Assembly (NCBI GenBank): GCA_041447245.1
Contig: JBGMEA010000003.1
Location: 1 to 39,218 of the forward strand
DNA: 39,218 nucleotides
DNA from: JBGMEA01 sp041447245
GTDB lineage: Bacteria; Bacillota; Clostridia; Eubacteriales; Anaerofustaceae
Direction: 5' to 3'
The position numbers and the translations under genes are program-made. Of the stretch, positions 23,091-30,149 are shown one piece after another (positions within the stretch are counted from its first letter, which is position 1; each line of letters starts with the position of its first letter). Below the pieces are notes generated by a model, which saw only the letters and a list, made by a program, of their open reading frames with translations, did not search any database and was not told the DNA's origin.

Positions 23091-23249
23091 CATCCCGCCG
23101 TTACCGCCTTCCTCTCCAACGGAACGGAAGAGTTCGCGGAAGAGTACATACAGCAGGCGCTCAGTCCGATTGCCGAGAATCTCGCGTATGACGGAGAAGA
23201 ATTCACATTCCAAAACAACCCGCTGCGAATCGGTTGCACCATAACCTGA
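23091..23249 (+). pseudogene. Terminal core-A backbone remnant
   Basis: Reads AVTAFLSNGTEEFAEEYIQQ and on to EFTFQNNP exactly as core A, then departs at about 23221 into unrelated sequence and stops at 23247. It has neither tip nor immunity gene. Its left edge is nearly the same backbone position as at 208 (AVTAFLSNG), so the two boundaries were probably copied from one another. Confidence 0.85.
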
Positions 23250-23258
23250 AAGTGGTAC

Positions 23259-23290
23259 AAAAAAAAGACCGCGTTGTTCGGCGATCTTTT
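23259..23290 (-). terminator. Terminator of the minus-strand lipoprotein genes
   Basis: On the minus strand AAAAGATCGC...GCGGTCTTTT forms a stem ending in a run of eight T. It lies 9 bases beyond the stop of the gene at 23299 and marks where array meets ordinary chromosome. Confidence 0.75.
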
Positions 23291-23298
23291 ATCTTGAT

Positions 23299-23799
23299 TC
23301 AGGATGAAGAACTGTTCATCGGGACGAAGTAGATGGTCAGGCTTGTGTCGGGAGCCCAGAGGATCATCACGTTAAGGGAATCTTTTTCGTCTATCCAACT
23401 CATTGTTGTGACATCCTGCTGCAAATCTGCGTCATATCCCGAATTTTGATATGCGGGATCACCGTACGTATCGCTCATCAGGTTGGATACGGCATTGAAT
23501 GCATCCGTGCTGCTGTAAGCTTCGTCCGCCATGAAGAGAATGCTGTCCAGATTGTCGGAATCGTCGAAGGAATAAACCGCCGTTCCTGTCATATCAAGAT
23601 AGGTCACCCCCGCATACAGGTAGGCGCCGCTGTCGGGTAGCACATAAAGATTGTCTGCGTCTTTTTCCGCTTTGGCAACCTGATCTTTGGTCATGCCCAT
23701 ATCGACGCTGCGGAACAGATGTTTCCCGCATGCCGAACCGCAGAATAACGTCAGTGCGCAGATTGCAAAAATGCCCAAGCGTTTCAGAGTATGTTTCAT
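23299..23799 (-). CDS. Small putative lipoprotein
   Basis: A 166-residue secreted protein: basic start (MKHTLKRL), hydrophobic core, and a Cys at about residue 25 (GSACGK) as likely lipidation site, though the lipobox lacks the usual Leu at -3. The mature part begins VDMGMTKDQVAKAEKDAD, the same G-M-S/T-x-D-x-V helix as in the neighbour at 23830, and is followed by paired strands (YAGVTYLDMTGTAVYSFDD). The two genes are tandem paralogues. The G-M-x-x-x-x-V helix followed by a sheet recalls BLIP/SmpA-like repeats; function unknown. GGGAGAT precedes the start. Confidence 0.75.
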   Translation of the reverse strand: MKHTLKRLGIFAICALTLFCGSACGKHLFRSVDMGMTKDQVAKAEKDADNLYVLPDSGAYLYAGVTYLDMTGTAVYSFDDSDNLDSILFMADEAYSSTDAFNAVSNLMSDTYGDPAYQNSGYDADLQQDVTTMSWIDEKDSLNVMILWAPDTSLTIYFVPMNSSSS

Positions 23800-23829
23800 C
23801 TTCCAATCTCCCTTCGATTGCTGTTTCGG

Positions 23830-24288
23830 TTACTGCCGAGCGGAACTGTTCTCAGGAACAAATGTCACGAGAAAATAGGTTCCGCTTTCGTATTGAACAG
23901 TGACGGTGACGTTGCTTTGCGTTGTTGTCCATTGCAGTGCCGATGCATCGGACGCTCCGGGATAAGCTTGCTGAAGCTGCTTCAGAAATTCTGTTTCGGT
24001 TTCATCCGTTGCGTATTCCGTATATGCATAATATGCGATTTTATCAAGCGCATCGTTTTCGTCAAACGAAAAGACCAAATCGCCCCCCGTATTGTACAGG
24101 ACGTATTCGCGGTACATGAGGCTTTCGTCATTGAGCACGGTTGTCGGATCGCCAAGGTCGGATTCCGCGCTTTTCACCTCATCCCGGCTCATACCGAAGT
24201 TGACCTTCCCCAAAAAGCCTCCCGCGCATCCGCCGAGTGCAAAAGTCAGGGCGAGTACAACCGCCAATATCGCAATTCTTTGTTTCAT
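23830..24288 (-). CDS. Small lipoprotein, paralogue of 23299
   Basis: A 152-residue protein with a clean signal peptide and lipobox (TFALGGC, Cys about residue 21). The mature part has VNFGMSRDEVKSAESDLGDP, YVLYNTGGDLVFSFDENDAL and a C-terminal VQYESGTYFLVTFVPENSS. Its end (FVPENSS) parallels YFVPMNSSS of the downstream gene, confirming duplication. It precedes 23299-23799 by 30 bases, so the two likely share a transcript. Confidence 0.8.
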   Translation of the reverse strand: MKQRIAILAVVLALTFALGGCAGGFLGKVNFGMSRDEVKSAESDLGDPTTVLNDESLMYREYVLYNTGGDLVFSFDENDALDKIAYYAYTEYATDETETEFLKQLQQAYPGASDASALQWTTTQSNVTVTVQYESGTYFLVTFVPENSSARQ

Positions 24289-24306
24289 GCTGTCATCTCT
24301 TTTCGG

Positions 24307-24321
24307 GCGGAAAATCCGCCG
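24307..24321 (-). other. Perfect inverted repeat between lipoprotein and zinc-ribbon genes
   Basis: GGCGGA-AAA-TCCGCC lies between the zinc-ribbon stop (24328) and the lipoprotein start (24288). No T-run follows on the minus strand, so it may be a stabilising or regulatory hairpin rather than a terminator. Confidence 0.5.
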
Positions 24322-24327
24322 ATTCCA

Positions 24328-24546
24328 TTATACGTTAAATTTTCTGTGTTGCGTGAGTTTTTTCGGTTCTTTTACATAGCTTGCCGCGACATACCCGCAG
24401 TTTGCGCATACTTCCAGCATCAGCGGGGTAGAACGCAGCGGAAAGGAAACATCCGCGGCAGCAACGGCGTAACCGTTAAGCTGTGTGGCAATGATCTGCG
24501 TGCATCCGCATTTCGGGCACTCGGTTGTTTTTACTTCATATTCCAT
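24328..24546 (-). CDS. Zinc-ribbon protein
   Basis: A 72-residue protein with two Cys pairs, ECPKCGC at residues 9-15 and VCANCGY near 46-52, forming a four-Cys zinc ribbon. The middle (AVAAADVSFPLRSTPLMLEV) is strand-rich. Such small nucleic-acid-binding-like zinc ribbons are common and mostly uncharacterised. It lies 69 bases downstream of gatB on the same strand, so may be read through from gatAB. Confidence 0.8.
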   Translation of the reverse strand: MEYEVKTTECPKCGCTQIIATQLNGYAVAAADVSFPLRSTPLMLEVCANCGYVAASYVKEPKKLTQHRKFNV

Positions 24547-24614
24547 CGAAATCCCTTCTTTCCGTTCGGATTCGGGTCGTTCGTTCGAATGTCAGCTTAG
24601 TTCGTATTATATCC

Positions 24615-26045
24615 TTACAGTTCCTTGAGCACTTCCGCGATCAGTTCGTTGACGGTCTGCGGGTTTGCTTTTCCCTTGGATTGTTTCATCACCTGTCCGA
24701 CCAGGAAACCGACGGCTTTGTCTTTGCCGTTTTTGATGTCTTCCACCGACTGCGGATTCGCTTTGACCACTTCCGCCACGATCTGTTTGATGGCGTCCGT
24801 GTCGTTTACCTGCTTGAGTCCTTTTCGTTCCACGATGACGGCGGCATCCTCTCCCGTCTCAAACATGTCCGCCAGCACTTTCTTTGCGGTGTTCAGGTTG
24901 ATTTCGCCTTTGTCGGTAAGCAGCACCAGTCCGCCGAGCTGCGCGCCCGTAAATTTCAGAGAGGAAAGATCGTCCTCCGTGTTTTTCAGTTTCGCCGCGA
25001 TTTCTCCGATGATGAAGTTCGCGCTCGTTTTCGCGTTGCCGCTTGTCTTTTGCGCTTCATCGAAAAATGCGGAGGTGCAGGCATCCTGCGTGAGCAGATC
25101 CGCGTCATATTTGCTCAGTCCGAGTTCGCTCGTGTATCTCGCCGCTTTTTCGTGCGGCAGTTCGGGCAGCGACTTGCGGATGTCTGCGATATAGTCGTCC
25201 GTCAGCACGATCGGCACCAGATCCGGGTCGGGGAAATAACGGTAATCGTGCGCGTCTTCTTTGCTTCTCATGGCAATCGAAATGCCTTTTTCATCGTCCC
25301 AGCGCCGCGTTTCCTGCACGATCGTTCCGCCCGATTCGATTTCCTCGATCTGTCTGCGCGATTCATATTCCACCGCACGCACCAGCGCGCGGAAGGAGTT
25401 GAGGTTTTTCATTTCGGTTCTCGTGCCGAAGGGGTCGTTTGCGCTTTTTCTCACCGAGAGATTCACGTCAAAACGGATGGAGCCTTCCTGCATTTTGCAG
25501 TCGGATACGCCTGCCGCTTCCAAAATGGAACGCACTTTTCTGGCGTATTCTTCGGCTTCGTGCGCGCTGCGCATATCGGGTTCCGACACGATTTCGATCA
25601 GCGGCACCCCGCAGCGGTTGTTGTCGAGCAGGGTCGAATTGCCCGCGTGGATGAGTTTGCCCGCGTCCTCTTCAATGTGAATGCGGGTGATGCCCACCTG
25701 TTTGTCGGCTCCCGCATCGTCCGTGATGTCCAAATGCCCGCGCAGGCAAAGCGGCAGGTCATACTGGGAAATCTGATATGCTTTCGGAAGATCGGGGTAA
25801 AAGTAGTTCTTTCGGTCGAGTTTGCTGAAATGTGCAATCTCGCAGTTGAGCGCCAGCCCCGCGCGCACGGCGTATTCCACCACCGTTTCGTTCAGCACGG
25901 GCAGCGTGCCGGGCAGTCCCAGGCACACTTCGCAGACATTTTCGTTTTCCTGCGCGCCGAAGGTGGTCGGACAGGAGCAGAAAATTTTCGATTTCGTTTT
26001 CAGTTCGCAGTGTATTTCAAGTCCTATGACAAGTTCGTATTTCAT
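24615..26045 (-). CDS. gatB: Asp-tRNA(Asn)/Glu-tRNA(Gln) amidotransferase subunit B
   Basis: A 476-residue protein of normal GatB length. It starts YELVIGLEIHCELKTKSKIF, has CEVCLGLPGTLPVLNE, DLPKAYQISQYDLPLC, GVPLIEIVSEPDMRS, RFDVNLSVR, LNSFRALVRAVEYE, and a C-terminal YqeY-like tail (FLVGQVMKQSKGKANPQTVN). GatB is the kinase/transferase subunit that activates misacylated Glu-tRNA(Gln) or Asp-tRNA(Asn). It lies 41 bases after gatA on the same strand. Presence implies that Gln-tRNA and/or Asn-tRNA are made by the indirect route. Confidence 0.97.
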   Translation of the reverse strand: MKYELVIGLEIHCELKTKSKIFCSCPTTFGAQENENVCEVCLGLPGTLPVLNETVVEYAVRAGLALNCEIAHFSKLDRKNYFYPDLPKAYQISQYDLPLCLRGHLDITDDAGADKQVGITRIHIEEDAGKLIHAGNSTLLDNNRCGVPLIEIVSEPDMRSAHEAEEYARKVRSILEAAGVSDCKMQEGSIRFDVNLSVRKSANDPFGTRTEMKNLNSFRALVRAVEYESRRQIEEIESGGTIVQETRRWDDEKGISIAMRSKEDAHDYRYFPDPDLVPIVLTDDYIADIRKSLPELPHEKAARYTSELGLSKYDADLLTQDACTSAFFDEAQKTSGNAKTSANFIIGEIAAKLKNTEDDLSSLKFTGAQLGGLVLLTDKGEINLNTAKKVLADMFETGEDAAVIVERKGLKQVNDTDAIKQIVAEVVKANPQSVEDIKNGKDKAVGFLVGQVMKQSKGKANPQTVNELIAEVLKEL

Positions 26046-26086
26046 CGGTCAGGATTCCTTTCGGCAGTTTCGTGGGTTGCGTGTTC

Positions 26087-27544
26087 TCACAGGTTCGGTC
26101 GCTGTTTGTGCCAGTCTGTGGCAAGCTGGAAGTTGTGCACCGCGCGGAACAGCGGCTCTTCGCCGAGTCCCTTGCCGAACAGCTGCATGCCCAGAGGAAG
26201 TCCGCTTTTCGTCATACCCGCGGGGAACGCCATGGCGGGAATGCCCGCAAGATTGGCGGTGACCGTGAAGATGTCGGACAGATACAATGCCATATGATCG
26301 TCCACCGTTTCGCCGCGTTTCAGAGCGGGCATCGGGGTTGTCGGGCAAAGATACACATCGCATGATTCAAACACGCGGTAGATGTCTTCCTTAATCAAAC
26401 GTCTGACTTTGAGCGCTTTGTTGTAATACATATCATAATATCCCGCACTCAGCGCATACGTGCCGAGCATGATGCGGCGTTTCACTTCTTCACCGAAGCC
26501 TTTGCTGCGGGAATTGACAATGATTTCTTCCACATTGTCGCCCCATTCTCTCACGCCGTAGCGGATGCCGTCGAAGCGGGCGAGGTTGCTGCTGGCTTCC
26601 GAACACGCCACCAGATAGTAAACGGGCACGGCATATTCGAGCAGTTTGAAATTCACATCCACGATTTCGGCACCGAGGCTTTCGAAGGTGGCAATCGTCG
26701 CTTCGTAAGCGGCTTTCATTTCCGGGTCAAGTCCCGTTTCCACCGCTTTGCGGTCGACACCGACTTTCATGCCTTTGATACCTTCGGTCAGGAACGATTC
26801 ATAATCGAACTTCGGGCGGTCGATGGAGGTCGAGTCGCGTCCGTCGTGACCCGCGATGACGTTCATGATCTTCGCGCAGTCCGCCGCGTCTCTCGAGAGC
26901 GGTCCGATCTGATCGAGCGAGGACGCATAGGCGATCAGTCCGTATCGGGACACCGTGCCGTAAGTCGGCTTGAACCCGGTAATGCCGCAGAATGCAGCCG
27001 GGTTTCTCACGGAGCCGCCCGTGTCGCTGCCGAGTGCGAACGCCGCTTCCTGAGCGGACACGCTTGCCGCGGAACCTCCCGAAGAGCCTCCCGGCACGCG
27101 GGTGAGATCAAACGGGTTTTTCACTTCGCCGAACGAGGAATTCTCGCAGGTGGAGCCCATGGCGAACTCATCCAGATCGGTTTTTCCGAGGAGCACCGCG
27201 CCGCTTTGCTGCAGTCGGTCATACACGTAAGCATTATACGGAGGCACGAAATTCTTCAAAAGCTGCGAGGAGCAGGTGGTCGTGATGCCTTTGGTGCACA
27301 TGTTGTCTTTGAGTGCGTAGGGAATCCCCCCAAGCGCTCCGATGTCTTCTCCCGCCGCCAGTTTTTTATCCAAGAGATCCGCCTGTTTTTCGGCGGAATC
27401 GATGGTTTTCGTGATGTATGCGTTGATCTTGTCATCGGTATTTGCCATGCGTGCGGCAAACGAATCGAGCACTTCCCTGCAGGAAACTTCTTTTGCGTCG
27501 ATCATCTTGCGCAGCGAGCATACCGTCTGTTCGTACAATTCCAT
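26087..27544 (-). CDS. gatA: Asp-tRNA(Asn)/Glu-tRNA(Gln) amidotransferase subunit A
   Basis: A 485-residue amidase-signature enzyme. The catalytic Lys is in PYALKDNMC, the cis-Ser in PGGSSGGSAA and the nucleophile Ser in LGSDTGGSVRNPAA, followed by GITGFKPTYGTVSRYG. GatA releases ammonia from glutamine for transfer by GatB. It is first in the minus-strand operon with its own promoter; no gatC sits upstream, unlike the usual gatCAB order. The C-terminus (GLPLGMQLFGKGLGEEPLFR) is intact. Confidence 0.97.
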   Translation of the reverse strand: MELYEQTVCSLRKMIDAKEVSCREVLDSFAARMANTDDKINAYITKTIDSAEKQADLLDKKLAAGEDIGALGGIPYALKDNMCTKGITTTCSSQLLKNFVPPYNAYVYDRLQQSGAVLLGKTDLDEFAMGSTCENSSFGEVKNPFDLTRVPGGSSGGSAASVSAQEAAFALGSDTGGSVRNPAAFCGITGFKPTYGTVSRYGLIAYASSLDQIGPLSRDAADCAKIMNVIAGHDGRDSTSIDRPKFDYESFLTEGIKGMKVGVDRKAVETGLDPEMKAAYEATIATFESLGAEIVDVNFKLLEYAVPVYYLVACSEASSNLARFDGIRYGVREWGDNVEEIIVNSRSKGFGEEVKRRIMLGTYALSAGYYDMYYNKALKVRRLIKEDIYRVFESCDVYLCPTTPMPALKRGETVDDHMALYLSDIFTVTANLAGIPAMAFPAGMTKSGLPLGMQLFGKGLGEEPLFRAVHNFQLATDWHKQRPNL

Positions 27545-27604
27545 GTGGTGCCGTATCCTTTCGTGTTCCGAAGTGATGTTCGGTTTAACTATATATAATG
27601 GTAT

Positions 27605-27613
27605 ATTATAGCA
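27605..27613 (-). promoter_or_regulatory. gatAB promoter, extended -10
   Basis: On the minus strand TGCTATAAT: a perfect -10 with the TGn extension, about 60 bases before the gatA start. No convincing -35 is seen, as expected for extended -10 promoters. Confidence 0.6.
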
Positions 27614-27695
27614 TACCCGCGCGGCTTCGGAAAACCACTTTGCGTTTTTTCAAATCAAAAAAACGGTTGTGCATCGCAACCGCGGCATTCTTTGT

Positions 27696-27701
27696 TATAA
27701 T
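27696..27701 (+). promoter_or_regulatory. -10 box for formyl-THF cyclo-ligase gene
   Basis: TATAAT at 37 bases before the start codon; the -35 region is weak. Just upstream CGGTTG-TGCAT-CGCAACCG (27664-27682) forms a short dyad that could be an operator or a hairpin. The region is shared back to back with gatA. Confidence 0.5.
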
Positions 27702-27737
27702 AAACACAGCGCGTTTCGCGCCGGAGGCGATCGACAT

Positions 27738-28325
27738 ATGAACATGGAGAAAAAAGAACTCAGAACCAAACTGCTCGCGCAGCGGGAAACCTATACAAAA
27801 GAACAGATCGACGAGATCAGTCTGGCGATATTTGACAAAGTCAAGCGTCTCAAGTCCTTTCAGAACGCGAAGACGGTGATGATGTATGTGACCTTCGGCA
27901 AAGAGCTGAACACCATTCCGTTTCTGCTCGAGTGCATCTCGCTCGGCAAGCGGGTGGCAACCCCGATCTGCATTCCGCAGGATCACACGATGATTCTGGC
28001 GGAAACGAAGAATTATCCGCAGGGGTTTGTGCCGACGAAGATGGGCATCATGGAGATTGCGAAGGACACTGCCGTCGCGATTGATCCGAAAGAGCTCGAT
28101 CTGATCATCGTGCCGGGTCTTGCCTTTACGTTAAGCGGTGACCGCATCGGCTACGGCGGGGGATATTACGACCGACTTTTCGAGAAAATCGGCGATCAGA
28201 CGATTTTGCTCGCGCCGACGTTTGACGATTTCATCGTGCCGAGTCTGCCGACGGGGCGGTTCGACCGCAAGGTGGACATTCTCATTTCCGAGAAAAAGAG
28301 TGTGTTTATCCGAAAAGAGAAATAG
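27738..28325 (+). CDS. 5-formyltetrahydrofolate cyclo-ligase
   Basis: Start at ATG 27738 behind CGGAGG; the upstream open frame overlaps the promoter. The 195-residue protein is of normal family length. It has KKELRTKLLAQRETY at the N-terminus, VTFGKELNTIPFL, and the signature DLIIVPGLAFTLSGDRIGYG followed by GGYYDR (ATP/folate site). The enzyme converts 5-formyl-THF to 5,10-methenyl-THF with ATP, in the cytosol. A terminator follows closely, so it is a single-gene unit. Confidence 0.95.
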   Translation: MNMEKKELRTKLLAQRETYTKEQIDEISLAIFDKVKRLKSFQNAKTVMMYVTFGKELNTIPFLLECISLGKRVATPICIPQDHTMILAETKNYPQGFVPTKMGIMEIAKDTAVAIDPKELDLIIVPGLAFTLSGDRIGYGGGYYDRLFEKIGDQTILLAPTFDDFIVPSLPTGRFDRKVDILISEKKSVFIRKEK

Positions 28326-28336
28326 ATCATATGCAA

Positions 28337-28363
28337 AGCAGTCCGAAGGGGCTGCTTTTTTTG
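28337..28363 (+). terminator. Terminator after cyclo-ligase gene
   Basis: AGCAGTCC-GAAG-GGGCTGCT stem with T7, 11 bases after the stop. Confidence 0.85.
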
Positions 28364-28445
28364 TGCGAATATGCACTCCAAACTGCATATCTTCCGATTA
28401 TGCACGCAGGAGTGTGTATTGGTTTTGTCTTTGTTTTGAATCCGA

Positions 28446-28474
28446 TTGACACAAACGTTGAATTTATGTATACT
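28446..28474 (+). promoter_or_regulatory. Sigma-A promoter of the membrane-protein pair
   Basis: TTGACA (28446-28451), 17-base spacer, TATACT (28469-28474). Transcription should start near 28481, about 25 bases before the short ORF at 28507. Confidence 0.85.
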
Positions 28475-28506
28475 TTATTTATATTCAACAGTTGTTGGGA
28501 GGGCGT

Positions 28507-28629
28507 ATGAACTGCGGCAGATCGGATCAGGAGAAACAGCTGAAAACAAACCCGCGAGGCGGCTTCGATATTGTTCGGACGCTCGGGGTATTTTTTATTG
28601 AAACAAAGAGAGGAAATGAAGATGAGTAA
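28507..28629 (+). CDS. Possible 40-residue leader ORF
   Basis: MNCGRSDQEKQLKTNPRGGF and on to a stop overlapping the first 8 bases of the next gene (ATGAGTAA). GGGAGG lies 4-5 bases before its ATG, and a consensus promoter lies just ahead. No homology recognised. The overlap suggests translational coupling. It could equally be untranslated leader, so confidence is moderate. Confidence 0.4.
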   Translation: MNCGRSDQEKQLKTNPRGGFDIVRTLGVFFIETKRGNEDE

Positions 28630-29056
28630 AAAGCAATTTTGGAAAAATGGGGCAAGCAAAAAAGTCAAGGCGTTTGTTTTGATCGGATCGATTTACAGTT
28701 TGGTGCTCGCCGGATTTGTTACAATAGGCATCGCCATTGCCGTCAGTATGATGATAGCTTCGAATGCGGTCGGACAGAGCGTGATTTCGTCGGTGCTGTG
28801 GGTGTCGAGAGTGACGGTCGGCGCCAATCTGATCTTTGGATTATGGCTGCTCATCGGAAAGAGCCGTGTCGCGTCTCTGCTTTTGATCGCCTATCAGATT
28901 TTCAATTTGGTAATCCGTTTTGTGTTCGGTACACCGGAACTCGGCGCAATTTTGTTTGTGTGTTTTTCGTTTGCGATCTATCTGCTTGGGGTTTTCGGGG
29001 CATTCGGTCTGGAGAAGGAATACCGCGGGGCACTTGCTTCGCAAAACAGACAATAA
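28622..29056 (+). CDS. Four-helix membrane protein
   Basis: Start chosen at 28622 (MSKKQFWKNG); 28616 is an in-frame alternative. The 144-residue protein has a basic N-terminus (ASKKVKAF) and four hydrophobic segments: AFVLIGSIYSLVLAGFVTIG and following, VISSVLWVSRVTVGANLIFG, VASLLLIAYQIFNLVIRFVF, GAILFVCFSFAIYLLGVFGA. No family recognised. Sixteen bases separate it from the next membrane gene; they likely form an operon. Confidence 0.75.
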   Translation: MSKKQFWKNGASKKVKAFVLIGSIYSLVLAGFVTIGIAIAVSMMIASNAVGQSVISSVLWVSRVTVGANLIFGLWLLIGKSRVASLLLIAYQIFNLVIRFVFGTPELGAILFVCFSFAIYLLGVFGAFGLEKEYRGALASQNRQ

Positions 29057-29072
29057 AACGTAGGGGGAAAAT

Positions 29073-29522
29073 ATGCTTTGGAAAGAATATGTAGACAAAC
29101 AGGTCAGCAAAAAACAAAAGAATTGGCTGACGGGTATCGGTATTTATTTTCTCGTTGAAATCGGTGGGATATGGCTGTTCATGATTTCGATATTTCTGTT
29201 GTATCGGTTTTATGTGGGGAATGATATCGCTTTTTTTGAGCTGTTTCCGTGGTATGGATTTGTCAGCCCGATTCTGTGCATTCTTTTTGCGATCGGATTG
29301 ATCCGTGAAAAAAAGATGGTTTATGCTTCTCTGCTGACAGTGTTTCATTGTTTTTCCGTATCTGCTTATCTCAGTCACGAACCTGTGAATTGGGTGATTG
29401 CTGCAATTTTTATGTTCGGAATCATTGTCGGGATCATTGCTTGGGTTATGCTGAGAAGGATTGAAAAAGCCTATAAAAAAACTGCCGGATACGTTGCGCC
29501 GGACAGGCAATTGAAGCTGTAG
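29073..29522 (+). CDS. Four-helix membrane protein
   Basis: A 149-residue protein behind TAGGGGGAAAAT. A charged N-terminus (WKEYVDKQVSKKQKNW) precedes four hydrophobic segments, e.g. GIYFLVEIGGIWLFMISIFL and VNWVIAAIFMFGIIVGIIAW, and the C-terminus is basic. Same size and plan as the preceding gene, but no clear sequence identity. Function unknown. Confidence 0.75.
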   Translation: MLWKEYVDKQVSKKQKNWLTGIGIYFLVEIGGIWLFMISIFLLYRFYVGNDIAFFELFPWYGFVSPILCILFAIGLIREKKMVYASLLTVFHCFSVSAYLSHEPVNWVIAAIFMFGIIVGIIAWVMLRRIEKAYKKTAGYVAPDRQLKL

Positions 29523-29653
29523 CGGATGAAGCGCAGGAGGGTTGACCGAGTCATTATTAATCCCCGATTATAAAGCAATTAAGAGCCTTTCCAATTTCGG
29601 GAAAGTATGGTATAACAGTATTGCATAACAAACACAGGAATTGAGGAATATCG

Positions 29654-30034
29654 TTGAGACTGTTCGGCAACTTGCTTTGGTTTTTTCTCGGAGGCATCAT
29701 TATCGGATTGGCGTGGTTTATCGTCGGCATCCTATGGTGTGTCACCATAGTCGGCATTCCGGTCGGCGTGCAGTGCTTCAAATTCGCAGCACTTTCCTTC
29801 TTTCCGTTCGGACAGGAAGTCCGTTACAGTACGGCAGCCGTATCGCTGCTGCTCAATGTACTTTGGATATTCTTCGGAGGCATCGAAATCGCACTGACCG
29901 CTGCCGCCATAGGCGTGGCTTTCTGCATTACGATCATCGGAATCCCGTTCGGACTGCAGTGCTTCAAAATCGCACAGCTCGCGCTGATGCCGTTCGGAGC
30001 AACCTTGGTGCCCGCAGGCGCTTATTATCGCTAG
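29654..30034 (+). CDS. YccF-domain inner-membrane protein
   Basis: A 126-residue protein starting at TTG behind GAGGAAT; no ATG is available at this end. It consists of two tandem repeats, each LLWFFLGGIIIGLAWFIVGI / VLWIFFGGIEIALTAAAIGV followed by TI-V/I-GIP-V/F-G-x-QCFK, which is the YccF domain doubled. YccF proteins are small integral membrane proteins of unknown role. A TGGTATAAC extended -10 lies at 29608-29616. Confidence 0.85.
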   Translation: MRLFGNLLWFFLGGIIIGLAWFIVGILWCVTIVGIPVGVQCFKFAALSFFPFGQEVRYSTAAVSLLLNVLWIFFGGIEIALTAAAIGVAFCITIIGIPFGLQCFKIAQLALMPFGATLVPAGAYYR

Positions 30035-30114
30035 CATCTTTTTTCATATATAATTTCTCCTTTCTTTAAAATACAGTCCCGCCGCGGAATGCGACGGGAT
30101 GATGTATGTAGCTG

Positions 30115-30148
30115 CAACAAAAAAAGACCGTTCGGTCTTTTTTTGTTG
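30115..30148. terminator. Bidirectional terminator between yccF-like and lacI-type genes
   Basis: A 16-bp perfect inverted repeat, arms CAACAAAAAAAGACCG and CGGTCTTTTTTTGTTG, separated by two bases. It gives a T7 run on both strands and ends one base from the regulator's stop codon, so it serves both converging genes. Confidence 0.92.
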
Positions 30149-30149
30149 T

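Larger units (their letters stand above)
1..23249 (+). other. Silent polymorphic-toxin tip/immunity cassette array
   Basis: All genes run on the plus strand and the same plan repeats: hairpin terminator, short conserved element, start-less backbone fragment, variable toxin tip, immunity gene(s), next terminator. Backbone fragments are GC-rich and near-identical between copies; tips and immunity genes are AT-rich and unrelated to each other. This mosaic is what is known for orphan toxin/immunity modules downstream of Rhs, CdiA and LXG genes, where recombination with the expressed gene changes the toxin. The array continues past the left edge, since the window opens inside an immunity gene, and stops near 23221-23249. 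Confidence 0.9.

Noticed and set aside
24525..26297. A 590-codon plus-strand open frame antisense to gatB
   Set aside because: Composition is His/Phe/Arg-rich nonsense and it lies opposite an unambiguous gatB; a shadow of GC-skewed codon use.
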